64,000 nt of DNA from Prorocentrum cordatum (lineage: Eukaryota > Sar > Dinophyceae > Prorocentrales > Prorocentraceae). Position numbers and translations under genes: made by a program. Below, one piece after another: positions 53,867 through 63,589 of the stretch. The notes beneath the pieces are model-generated. The model had not been told where the DNA came from. It searched no databases and saw only the letters and a list, made by a program, of their open reading frames with translations. Position 1 is the first letter of the stretch; each line of letters begins with the position of its first letter. The stretch is from contig CAUYUJ010015272.1 in NCBI GenBank assembly GCA_963575745.1, positions 1-64,000 on the forward strand. The letters are read 5' to 3'.

Positions 53867-55042
53867 ATGGCGCGCTCCTCGCGTTGCGGCAGCAGTGGCA
53901 AGCGCAGCAGGCCGTGCTGGATGTGCAGCTGCGGAGGTTGGAACTTTGACTGACGAGCCTCTTGCCTCAGCTGTGGGCATGCAGCACCGCCCTGGGCTCT
54001 GGGGTCTGCCCCCGCCGCGGGGAAGCCCAAGGCCGACGAGGGCGGCTGGGTGGGCCAGCCGAGGGGGCGCAAAGCCCAGCGGCAGGCCCGCAGCGCTGCC
54101 TCGCGAGCGGCATCCGCCAAGTCGCAGACCTCGGCTTCTGCGGCCAGTGGGGCGCCGAGTGGCGGTGGAGTCACAGCGATCGAGAGGCTGCAGGCGACGG
54201 TCGAGCAGCTGGAGGCGCTGCAGGCTGGGCCGCCCGAGGGCGTGGACGGCAGCTTCACCGGCGTCGTGGCCAGCCAGCTGGAGTCGAAGCGGGCAGAGCT
54301 GGCCAGGGCCCAGCAGGCAGCGGCGGAGCAGAAGGCCGCCACCATGCCGCGGTCGACGCCGCTGCGCAAGGAGGCCAACGCCATCAGCAAGTCGGAGAAA
54401 CGGCTCCGCGCAGCCCGCCAGGACCTGGAGCAGAAGCAGGTGGCGCGCGACCTCGCGGAGGCCCAGCTCCAGGAGGCCCAGGAGGAGCTCGCGGAGCGGG
54501 GCGGCGCGCTGGAGGAGGCCAGCAGGGCGCCCCAGGTCCTCGAGGAAGCCGCCCGCGAGGAGGCGGAGGCGCGGGAGCGCCAGCGCGCCGCCGAGTGGGC
54601 AGGAGCCAGCCAGGTCCCAGGGCTCCTCACGCAGCTGGACAAGCTGCCTGAGGCTTGGGCCTCCAGCAACTTCGACGTCGCGTGGGCAGCCATCCGCGCC
54701 CAGGTGGAGGCGGTGCGAGCGCAGCTCGCTGGGCCCTCATTGGCCCCCACGCAAGCGCCGCGGGCAGAGTCCTGCCCCACGGACGAGTTCAGCAGCGACG
54801 ACGGCAACGACGGCAACCTCGCAGGCAGCAGCGGCCCCTGGCAGCCCCAGGCCGCAGCGGAGCGCGGCCAAGCCGAGCGGTATGGCAACGCGCTCGGCGA
54901 GCGGCCGCAGGTGGCGCAGGCCTGCGAGCGGGAGCTGGCAGCCGAGGCTGCAGACCTGGCCCCTGTGGCTGCTCGCCCTGCTGGCCACGCAGCTGGGGGC
55001 AGGGGCGGAGGAGGCCCGCCAGTGCAGGAGAAGGCCCGGTGA
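53867..55042 (+). CDS. LINE B2 ORF1: RanBP2-type zinc finger plus coiled coil, one in-frame TGA
   Basis: ATG at 53867 in good context (GGGGCCATGG). Codons 18-36 read W-x-C-x-C-x3-N-x6-C-x2-C (CWMCSCGGWNFD...RASCLSCG), a RanBP2-type finger, with TGA as codon 29 (53951-53953). The rest is open: AAPPWALGSA, WVGQPRGRKAQRQ, then a long Ala/Glu/Arg coiled coil (IERLQATVEQLEALQ; NAISKSEKRLRAARQDLEQ; LEEAAREEAEARERQRAAEW), SSNFDVAWAAIRAQVEAVRA and a Gly/Ala end, stop 55040-55042. About 391 codons. Expected role: RNA binding and particle formation. Apart from the TGA this is one of the few intact frames in the window. Confidence 0.8.
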
Positions 55043-56474
55043 GGCCAGCGTTGCAGGGCCACGTCAGCTGGGCGGTGGCAGCGCCGAGGTGGCCCGCCTG
55101 CACGGCGCCCTGGGGCCCGCAGGCGTCAACCTTGGTTTCTTCGCAGCCTTCGGCGGCATCGAGCTCTCCGCGGGCGTGCCCTGGCTGGCGCAGGGCGACT
55201 TCAACATGGGGCCAGGCAAGCTGCACGAGTTGGGATGGGCCAGAGCGCAGCGAGGTACGTACCTGGGGCTCTCCGATTTCACGAGCGCAGGCCAAGGGGC
55301 CGAGCGTGTGCACGACTGGTTTGCGAGCCCCTTCGGTCGGGCCCAGGGGGCCAGTGAGGCCTCAGCGCTGGATGGCCCTGGGCCTCACCCCCACAAGCCT
55401 GCAAGGCTGCGGCTGCAGGACGCGGGAACAGAGGCCTTGATGCAGGTGCTGGTCCGCCCAGGTCGTTTCCCTGATGTCGACGCCGCAGCTCGCCGACCCC
55501 GCGAAGTTGGAGATGTCCAGGTGGAAAGCCGTGCGGAGCGCACTCGCAGGCAGGTGGAGCCTTGCCGTTGGCCCTGGGAGGTGCGCTCCCACCCGAGCGC
55601 CCCCCATGAGGCTGCTTGCCAGAGGATCCTGGTTGTCGAGAGCACCTTGGCGGGGATCCACTGCGTCGACGACGGCGACCTACGCGGGTGCATGGGACGG
55701 GCCGAGGGGCCCATGGCGGTCCTCATGCCCTTCGGCGCGGGGGTCAAGCACGAGTGCCGCTACCGACGCTCGGCCCCCGCCCACGCCATGCGCCAGGCCC
55801 TCGATGTAGCGCTGCAGAGGCTCACGGCTGACAGAAAGCGGCGCTGGCAGCCCTTGCACGGGGCTCGGTACTTGTGGCAGGTGGTGCTTTGGCCAGACGA
55901 TGTGGAGGCAGCCACCACAGCGGCCTGTGAGGAGGACGTGTTCGGGGCCCTCGAGTTCGGCACTAGCGAGTGGAGCGACCTCGTTGGCCAAGTGGGAGTT
56001 CTTCAGCATCTCGAGGCAGCGGCAGTGATGACGGACCTGCTGCAGTCAGCCGAGCTGCCGCGCAGGATGCATGTTGGGGGGTTGGAGGCAGCAGCAGCCA
56101 GGCGCGCTAGTGGCGCCGCAGGGGGGCGCTGTGCCTCGCCCACCGTCGCAGTGGTGCAGACCCTGGAGCAGGTCGGCTGGTGCCTCGAATCGGTGCGGTG
56201 CAAGGTCGCGGACCCAGGTGACGAGCTCGAGCCCATGTTCCTCGGGCCTCAGGCGCGGGGCGCAATGGTTGGGTATGATGCTCGGCAGGCCCCCAACCGC
56301 CATGAGGAGCGGAAGCTCGGTTGCGACCCCCTCCTGCTTCGGCCGTTGTTCGGGAACGCCATCGGGCGGCTGCTCGGACGACCAGGCATCGAGCTGGGCG
56401 TGAGGGAGCAGCACGTGCGTGGTGCCCACCATGCACTGGACGATGCGTTTCGGCAGGAGTCGCAAGCCAGCTGA
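55043..56474 (+). pseudogene. LINE B2 ORF2: endonuclease C-half and post-RT-like region
   Basis: The frame overlaps the end of ORF1. VPWLAQGDFNMGPGKLHELG gives the GDFN motif (about 55195). RVHDWFASPFGRAQGASE and PHPHKPARLRL occupy the D-Y/W-F and SDH/PHKPV positions. Downstream, AHAMRQALDVALQRLTADRK, VAVVQTLEQVGWCLESVRCK and ARGAMVGYDARQAPNRHEER resemble the region after RT in such LINEs. No YxDD/FxDD or motif A was found, so RT has been deleted. The frame is open for 477 codons to TGA 56472. Confidence 0.65.
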
Positions 56475-57288
56475 CGGCAGGCTCGACGGCAAGCGGCGCC
56501 TCGATGGCGCGGCCAAGGATTTCGAAGGGCCCCCTCCTGCGGGCGAGCAACGCCAGGCGCAGGCCGCTGCAGCCGAGGAGCCTCCGCTGGCTGGAGCGGC
56601 CCTCGGCGTCGGCGCTCCCACCAGGCGGCCATGCCTAAAGAGCAGCCGCTCAACGGAGGGCAGCACGACCACCATCTCGGCCGCTGCTGTCGCTTTCAGC
56701 ATCCTGGGGCACGCGCTCTGCCACGGCTGCGCGGGCGCGGACGAAGACGCCCGGGAGGTCGTGGCCTGCTCCAAGTGCGGGGCCTACAAGATGCTGGGCA
56801 GCCGCGCGGGAGCCAAGCCTCGCCTGAAGGAACGGTGCCCAGGCGACATGACGAGCAAGGCGGGCATGAACCAGCGCAGCCGGTGGGAGCGAGGGCTCCA
56901 TCCTGGAGGAAGGCCACGAGCGGATAAGCAGAGAGCGAAGGGAGAGGGCATCCCCGCTCTGCGTTCGCAAGGGCCAGTGCCATGGCACGCCCAGGAGCGC
57001 TACGTGGTGTGGCTCGGCATGAGGGCGGAGTCTGCAGGCGGTGCCTCGACTGCAGCCAGCAGCCCAAGCTGCTGCCCAGCTGATCCCGCGGCAGTGCTGG
57101 CGGCGGAGGAGGCGGCCGCCAGCGTGCCCCTGCAGCAGCCAGCCTCGAAGGGAGCTGAGCGTCTCGGCATGCACGGGGACACCGAGGAGGGGCTTGCCGC
57201 CGCGAGCAGCACGGCGAGCGGCGGCCTGGTGAGCCGCAGGGTCAGCCGCCGTCTGGCGCACCGCGGCCCGCCGTCCATGAGTGAGTGA
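56475..57288 (+). pseudogene. LINE B2 ORF2 C-terminal zinc region
   Basis: In the frame 56419-57288: ILGHALCHGCAGADEDAREV, VACSKCGAYKMLGSRAGAKP and RLKERCPGD, then RWERGLHPGGRP. A GH..C, CxxC, C cluster followed by GLHP is the terminal module I associate with these LINEs; it probably binds RNA or DNA. The rest is Ala/Ser-rich with EEAAASVPLQQPASKGAERL. The stop is TGA at 57286-57288. It continues ORF2 after a single frame change at about 56450. Confidence 0.62.
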
Positions 57289-57466
57289 AGAGGAAGCATC
57301 GGCTCGTCTCGGGTGTTGCTCCCTGTGGTGAGTAGGCACGCGTGGTGCGCTCTGCTTTGGACTCGGCTTCTTTCGGGAATGGTTGTCCCGTCTGGCCCTG
57401 TCCGCGTCCTGGTTGTTTTTTTTCTTGTGCCTTGAAGGCCCCGCCTTTAACTTTAACCTTTAACGC
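57289..57466 (+). other. LINE B2 3' region and CTTTAAC tail
   Basis: Non-coding, ending GGTTGTTTTTTTTCTTGTG, CCTTGAAGGCCCCG and (CTTTAAC)3 at 57444-57466. The CCTT-AAGGCCC signature is shared with 33466-33477. Minisatellite starts at 57471. Confidence 0.7.
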
Positions 57467-57470
57467 GCAA

Positions 57471-57641
57471 GAGCACAGCGAAACACACAGGAGCACGGCT
57501 GAACACACAGAGCGCACAGGAACACGGCAGAACATACAGGAGCACGGCAGAACACAATCATCACACAGGAGTTTGGCACGTACACACACAGGGGGCACGG
57601 CTAGAACACGCAGGAACACAGCAGAACACACAGAACACACA
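57471..57641 (+). repeat. GCACGGCAGAACACACAGGA minisatellite after LINE B2
   Basis: Same family as the array in front of B2, so B2 is embedded within it. Confidence 0.93.
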
Positions 57642-57660
57642 AGAGCCAATTTGGATCATG
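57642..57660 (+). other. degraded DinoSL
   Basis: AGAGCCAATTTGGATCATG matches the last 19 SL positions at 14 sites. It sits exactly at the minisatellite end and is followed by CCCCGACGAGCCGGGTCG, which echoes the B1/B2 leader. Confidence 0.6.
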
Positions 57661-58524
57661 CCCCGACGAGCCGGGTCGCGCGCCGCGGCTCCCGCCTCGG
57701 GCCGCCGCCGTCGATGGTCGTCCGCGCCGCGGCATTGGAGGCTGCCCGCGGGGCGGCTCTGGCAGTCCACGCGGCCGCAGGGTTTCTGAACACCGCGGAG
57801 AGAGATGCCGCCCGCCTCCTCCGCGCTGCCGACGGCATGGTGCGGGCTGCGGCGGTTCCCGCGGAACCAGAGGCCATCCCGCTTGCCGCGGCCCTGCGGC
57901 GGCGGCGGAGGCCCCGTGGATGCCAGAGGAAGCAGGGGCGGGAGGAGGCGGAGGAAAAGGATGCTGCCATCGTGGTGCCCGCCTGTGCTGGGCTGGAGGA
58001 AACCGCGGACGGCGGCGGAGCGGTTGCTGGAGCTGCGCGCGTGGGCCTCGCGAGCGGGTGCCTGCTGCGACGCCCGTCGCCGACGGCGGCGACAAGATGA
58101 GCTTGGCCGACGACGAGTGGCCGATTCGGTTCAGGGAGCCAGGCCGCCTCCACGGCCGCTGGAGCCTACCGCCAGCGATGTCCCGCCGACGGGGTCGAAT
58201 CTGCTGGTCAGCGAGGGGGTCCTGGCGAGAGCAGCTGCGGAGGTCCTCTGCGACGCAGGGGGTGGCTTCGTCGCGATCGCCCTGGTGAGCACGGGCGAGA
58301 CTTGCTCGCCTCCCTGGAGGTGCTGGGCTGCAGCGGCGGATCCGTCAAGTCGGGGCGGGGCCCGTCGGCCGACCCTGCGTGAGGCGAGGGCTCCAAGGGG
58401 AGCATGCGGCTTGCCGAGTCGTCGGGGGTCAGCGGGAGGCAAAGAGCTCCTAAACGGGAGCGGGCGCTGGCGGTGGCCGCGCGTGGCGGTCGTCTTCGGC
58501 GGGCTCTTGTGTGAGCTGTTATGA
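57661..58524 (+). CDS. SL-headed retrocopy of an unrecognised Ala/Arg-rich protein
   Basis: Plausible frame from 57714: MVVRAAALEAARGAALAVHA, AAGFLNTAERDAARLLRAAD, GMVRAAAVPAEPEAIPLAAA, then after a shift TAAERLLELRAWASR and GVLARAAAEVLCDAGGGFVA, IALVSTG, ending at a stop near 58522. Helical, alanine-rich; no zinc finger, so not a copy of B ORF1. Frame changes near 57900 and 58090. Minisatellite resumes at about 58600. Confidence 0.4.
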
Positions 58525-58599
58525 GACGCGGCCTCCCTTGTTCAAGGCGGCGTTCAAGTCGCTCGCGATTTGGACGCCGTCCCTCGAGTGTCGCGACGC
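58525..58599 (+). other. 3' end of the preceding retrocopy
   Basis: TTGTTCAAGGCGGCGTTCAA and GTCGCTCGCGATTTGG resemble the CCTT-AAGGC 3' signature but lack an obvious tail array. Confidence 0.4.
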
Positions 58600-59112
58600 A
58601 CAGAACGCGCAGGAGCAAGGCGAACGCATTGGGGCACGGCAGGGCATGCAGGAGCGCGGCAAAACGCACAGGAGCACGGCATTACACGCAGGATAACGGC
58701 AGAACGTGCAGAACACAGGCGAACGGCAAAACGCACGGGAACACGGCAGAACACGCAGGAATGGCAGAAGGCACAGGAACACGGCGGAACATGCAGACCA
58801 CGCAGGAGCACGGCAGAACACGCAGGAATACAGGAACACACAGCAACATTGCATGACACACATAACACACACAAGAGCAGGGCAGACAACGCTCAGGAGC
58901 ATGGCAGAACACACAGGAGCACAAGAACACGCAGGAGTTCGGCATAACGCGCAGATCGCACAGAACCCCAGCAGAACGAGCGCGGGAGCGTGGCAGGACG
59001 CGCGGGAGCACAGGAACATGCACGAACACGGGAAATCACAGAGAACACACAACGGCACGGCAGAACGCGCAGGAGCACGGCACATCAGGCAGGAGCGCGG
59101 GAACATACGGGA
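58600..59112 (+). repeat. GCACGGCAGAACACACAGGA minisatellite
   Basis: The longest patch in the window. Gln/His/Thr/Arg or, reversed, Cys/Val/Leu-rich frames are artefacts. Confidence 0.93.
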
Positions 59113-59125
59113 ACACGCGACATCG

Positions 59126-59345
59126 TCCTCCGTATTTCTTCTCGTGCTCGCCCTCGTTCTCTTCGTCATCGTCCTTGTGCTTTTCTTCCTTCTCTCTGTC
59201 CTCGTGCTCCTCATCGCTATCCTGCGTTCTCCGCGTCTTCGCCCTCGCCTTCCTTTTTTCTGCTTCGTTCAAAAATACCACTGGACTAAAGCGGCGCTTC
59301 CCGTTCATGTCCGACCGGGTTTCTGATGAATCGCCGTTTCGCATG
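59126..59345 (+). repeat. direct repeat, left copy
   Basis: TCCTCGTGCTC-rich sequence ending TGGACTAAAGCGGCGCTTCC, CGTTC and AGGTTTC-like strings. Matches 59870-60090 at about 735 bp distance. Ends with CGTTTCGCATGAGACGTCC, the recurrent motif. Confidence 0.78.
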
Positions 59346-59399
59346 AGACGTCCTCAAAAAGCCGACCCCGAAGGGGACTCCGAATCGACGTCGTCTTAG

Positions 59400-59835
59400 A
59401 ATGGCTCCTGGAGGGTTTTCGAACGGCCCAAAGGAGAATCAAGAGACGGCCCGGGGGGCCCAAGAGCGCCCAAGAGCGCCCCCAAAGGACCCCCAGAGAC
59501 TCCCAATGGCGCTCTAGGAGGCACCCACACAGCTCGCAAGAACCCCCAGACGTCCCAAGACGGGCCATGAGGGCCCCGAGAGACTCGTGGGAACGCCTCT
59601 AGAGGCCCCCAAACGACCCAAGAAAACCCCAGCACGGCCCAAGATGTCGCCAGCACTGCCCAAGAAAGCGCCCAGAGAACGCCATGACGCGCCAAGACAG
59701 CCCAAAAAGACCCCAAGAGCCCACAAGGGGACCCAAGAGGCTCCCAAGAACCCCCCAGCAGGCCCCAAGACAACCCCGCGCGGCGCCAGGAACCCACAGG
59801 GTAGCCCGATAGGGTCACCAGGACCCTCTCCTGAT
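59400..59835 (-). repeat. CTTGGGGCCTCTTGG repeat, minus orientation
   Basis: CCCAAGAGCGCC and GGCCCCAAGA strings at 10-20-bp spacing; the reverse complement of the pattern at 25191-25880. The minus-strand Trp/Leu/Gly frames are artefacts. Confidence 0.8.
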
Positions 59836-59869
59836 TTAACACCTTTCTCCACTTGCCTCTTAGTGTCCT

Positions 59870-60090
59870 CCGTTGTCGTCGTCGTCATCGTCCTCCCTCC
59901 TCGTGCCCGTACTCGCCCTGGTTTTCTTCGTCCTCGTCCTTGTGCTTCTCTCCCTTGTCGGTGTCCTCGTGCTCCTCCTCGCTATCTTCACGTTTTCCAC
60001 GTCCTCCTCGTCATCGCCTCCTTCTTCACCCAATTAGCCCATTGGACTAAAGCGGCGCTTCCCGTTCTCGCCCGATCAGGTTTCCATGAT
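59870..60090 (+). repeat. direct repeat, right copy
   Basis: Same TCGTCCTTGTGCTTCTC to TGGACTAAAGCGGCGCTTCC sequence as 59126-59345. The right part then enters GAT repeats. Confidence 0.78.
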
Positions 60091-60994
60091 GTTGTTGATT
60101 TAAATCATGATGATGTTGATGCTGATGGTGGTGGTGCTGATGATGGTAATGGTGATGATGATGGTGGTGCTGTTGATGCTGATGATGATGATGGTGGTAG
60201 TGGTGGTGGTGATAACAATGATCTGAATGATGCTGACGATGCCAATGTTGATGTTATTGATGACGATGTGGATGGTGCGCGATGGTAACGATGATCGGGA
60301 GGACCATCCGGGAGACCATGATCATGACAATGTTGTGTTGGAGGAGCAAGCGTTTGATTAGTTGTCGCAGTAGCAGCGTGATGATGAGGATGTCGTTGCT
60401 GATGATGTTGATGATGCTGCTGCTGCTTTTTGCTGCACGTGGGGAACATGCTGCTGACGAAGGCTAGGCTGATTCTGCTAACGGCGATGACAGTCGTGAT
60501 GATTGTCGATGAACTAGATGGTGGTAGTGATGACGATGATTCTGATAATGAGGATGGAGGTGAAGTTGACGAGAACGGATATGACGATGACGATGATGGT
60601 GGTGAGGATGATAAGTGAGACAATTGATGATGAGGGGTTATGATGAGTTGTATGAGGATTGCTAGGAGCAGCGTGATGACCATGACGATGACGACGACAG
60701 CGCGGAGGATCAGGTGGGGATGATGGTGGAAGTGAACTAGGGAGGATGATGCGGAAGGAGCAGGAGGAGACGGAGGAGCATGGAAGCGGAAGAGGGTGGG
60801 AGAAGTATCGTACCTGAGCACGGGCAGGACAAGGGACTACGCGCGAGCGTGGATCATGATGGTGATGATCATGATGATGTTGTTGATGGTGATAATCATG
60901 ATGGTGATGAAGGTGTCGACGACGCTGATTGTGGTGGTGGTAGTGTTCATGATGATGATGCTGCCGATGATGATGATCATGCTGATGATGATGC

Positions 60995-61044
<50 letters not shown>

Positions 61045-61345
61045 GTGTGGTGGTGATGATAATGATGCCGATGATGCTGACGATTGTGCTTATGATAAGG
61101 ATGCTGGTGATGATGTTGCTGCGGCTGCTCCTGCTGCTGTCGATGATGTTGATGATGATGATGGTGATGATGATGACGATGATGATGCTGATGATGATGA
61201 GGATGAGGAGTATGACGGACAGCAGCTGTCGCATAATGAAGAGATGCAGGACGACTCGATTCACCACGGGCAGGAGATGGGAGCTGAGGGCCAGGATCAG
61301 GAAACGCAGGATCAGCAGGCGGAGTATGAGCAGGAGCATGTGTAC
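60091..61345. repeat. (GAT)n microsatellite, mostly degenerate
   Basis: GATGAT/GGTGAT triplets with a pure run at about 60985-61044. Asp/Val/Met-rich frames are not genes. The last 100 bp (GAAGAGATGCAGGACGACTC) is acidic coding-like but short. Confidence 0.92.
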
Positions 61346-61369
61346 GACCATAACTTTAAACCCTAATGG

Positions 61370-61900
61370 CCTTCGGCCCAGCCCGCCATCGTGCCTCGGT
61401 TCGTGGTTCAGAGGCCTCAGGGCTAGTCGTTTTCAGCCTCTTGGACGCAGGTCCGAGGCCTCTCAATTGCTGCTTCAGGGCCTCGGGTGGTCTCATTTGG
61501 GTCTCTTGGTTGCCTTTCGGGACTTTTGTGTGACCTCTAGGGCGCCTGTTGGCGGTCTGAGGGGTTCTTTTTGGGCGGGGGGTTTGAGCGGTTGGCCAGC
61601 GCTTTCTTTGCCGTCCAGGAGGCCTCTTGGGCCGTCTTGGAGCCTTCTTGTGCCGCCTGGAAGCTCTTGTGGAGGCCCCGTGGGCCGGTTTGGGCCGATC
61701 TTTTGGAGCTTCCTGTGCAGTTTGGGAGCGCCGGGGAGCCGACGTAAACGCAAAACACATAGAGACACCCAAGGAACATCAAACAATTCCCTCGTGGGGC
61801 CCTCTTGGAGGCCTCTTGGGACGTTTCGGAGGCGTCTTTGGTCGTCTGGTGGTCATCGAGAGCGTCTTGGAGAGATGTGTCGGCGACTCGGGTAACACCT
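61370..61900 (+). repeat. degenerate CTTGGGGCCTCTTGG repeat
   Basis: CTCTTGGG and GAGGCCTC strings as at 25191-25880. Ends GACTCGGG before the hairpin array. No gene. Confidence 0.78.
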
Positions 61901-61904
61901 GTTG

Positions 61905-62290
61905 AGTGATGTCGTCTTGACTCTTATCGTCTCTATGGTCTAAGCGCTACCAAGGCAGTACCACTTGAGTCACATCGTCTGCATGCTCAGAGTGGTACCA
62001 AACAAGTGCCGCTCGAGTCATGTCGTCTGTGTGACCCAAGAGGTGCCAGACGTCCGGATGATCAAAGTTTAGCTAAGGCAGAATTGCTCGAATCATATCG
62101 TCGCTATCGAACCCATACCACTTGAATCATATAGTCTGTATCATTCAGATGGTACCAACCAAGTGGCAGTACCACTTGAGTTGTACCGTCTTAATACCGA
62201 TCGTCTGTATGACTCAAGTGGTAGCAAGGCGGTGCCACTTGAGTCATATCGTCTGCATGGCTCAAGTGGTACCACTCATGTACCGTCCGG
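61905..62290. repeat. hairpin array of ACCACTTGAGTCATATCGTC units
   Basis: About six units of roughly 45-60 bp. Each is an imperfect inverted repeat: left arm CCACTTGAGTCAT, short spacer CGTCTG, right arm ATG-CTCAAGTGG. Best example 62235-62269. Confidence 0.85.
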
Positions 62291-62935
62291 AAGCCTCTTT
62301 ATCCCTCTTGAGCTGTCTCGGGCCCCTTTGGGAGCCTCTTTGGGCATCTTGGATGCCTCTTGAGGGCCTTTGGGGGCCTCTTGTGGCTTCCTGGGGGCTT
62401 CTGAGGGGCCTCTTGGAGCCTCTTGGGGGCCCCTTGGGGCGTCCTAAGGGTTCTTGGGGCAGATGGCTCGAAATGCGGACTCGAATTCTCCCTCCGGGGC
62501 GCCTCTTGGGGTGGTCTTGGACCCTTGCTTAGCAGTCAAGGATGTATCTTGGGCCGTCTTGGGGCCCTCTTGGGCCACCTGAATGCTCTTTTGGAAACCT
62601 CTTCGGCTGTCTTGGGGCGATTTTTGGGGCTTCATTTACCGTTTTGGAGCGTCGAGAAGCCGAACAGACGGAAACGCGAACAACCTAGAAACACCGGAAG
62701 CACATCAATCAGTTGTGTCTATTGAGGCCCTCTTGGGACCCTCGTTGCAGTGCTCTCAAATGCATATTGGATCGTCTTGGAGGCGTCTTGGGCCGTCTGA
62801 AGAACATCTTGAGCGTCTCGGAGAGATGGTTCAGCGACTTGGGGCTCTCTTGGACCGTCTGGGATGGCTCTTGGAGCCTTCTTGGCCAATTTTGGGCGGC
62901 CCTCCTGGGCTTGAAAAAGTCACGTGGGAAGACGC
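62291..62935 (+). repeat. degenerate CTTGGGGCCTCTTGG repeat
   Basis: CCTCTTGAGGGCC, CTTGGGGGCCCC and GCGTCTTGGGCC strings. Same family as 61370-61900. No gene. Confidence 0.78.
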
Positions 62936-63227
62936 GCCAATGCCTGGGAGCCACGCGCCACAGCCCGGCAGATTTTAGAATTTGAGGTCTCGTCCCCCCA
63001 CAGAACCGCAGGATAGAGGACCGAGGACGCCAAGGGACCTGAGAACATTCCAGCACGTGCCCCGCAGGCACGGTGGCGGACAGTAGGGGCAATGCTGCTG
63101 CTGATGACCATTAGGAGGAGGAGGATGGGGAATATGAGCAGTTGAGGAGGGTTCGGGAGGAGGAGGAGGGTTCGGATAGTATTCATACGGGAGCACGAAC
63201 ATGAGTCACAGCGAATCAATGTCACGA

Positions 63228-63560
63228 TTGCGTCTTGACGGTCCTTAATCGTGCCACTGCACCGTTCTTGGAACGTCAAGCACGCGAATATTTGTAATTG
63301 ATGCCAACTTTTAAGACGAGTGTGCGCGGCGCTGAGACGAGAACCGCATTTTGGAATTGAACCGCCCTTCCTTCTTGAAATTGTTGCAGTGCGAATTTTA
63401 GCAAGAATGCCCGCGGCGCTACGGCGAGAGCAACATTAAAAAAACGATCCGCCCTCCATCTTTGAAGCTGTTGCGAATTTCAGGCTTCAGCATCACAAAT
63501 CGTGAGGACATCTCTTGCGAAACGCTCGGCCCGCCCTACGGGCGTGTCTACGGTGAGACA
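63228..63560 (+). repeat. dispersed 83-bp tandem family, copy 2
   Basis: GCGTCTTGACGGTCCTTAAT lead, two units with AAGACGAGTGTGCGCGGCGC and GCGCTACGGCGAGAGC, then GTGAGGACATCTCTTGCGAA. Colinear with 20637-21200 and likewise followed by GGA repeats. Confidence 0.83.
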
Positions 63561-63589
63561 GTGAGAGGCGGCTCATGAGAAAAAAAGGT

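Larger units (their letters stand above)
53702..57466 (+). mobile_element. LINE B2: SL-headed LINE with ORF1, partial ORF2, 3' region and tail
   Basis: Perfect SL, 5' leader (53724-53866), ORF1 (53867-55042), ORF2 endonuclease C-half and later region (55043-56474), ORF2 C-terminal zinc region (to 57288), 3' region, CTTTAAC tail (57444-57466). Minisatellite of the same family lies on both sides. The endonuclease N-half and RT motifs are missing, so it is full-length at both ends but internally deleted; it would need enzymes in trans. Confidence 0.82.

Noticed and set aside
53727-56474. A single 915-codon open frame starting just after the SL
   Set aside because: Its first 440 codons are an Arg/Ser/Pro-rich shadow of ORF1, which lies in another frame (ATG 53867). 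Only the part after about 55043 is real ORF2 sequence.
60091-61345. Asp/Glu-rich frames as a possible acidic calcium-binding protein
   Set aside because: GAT microsatellite; no conserved spacing or EF-hand pattern.
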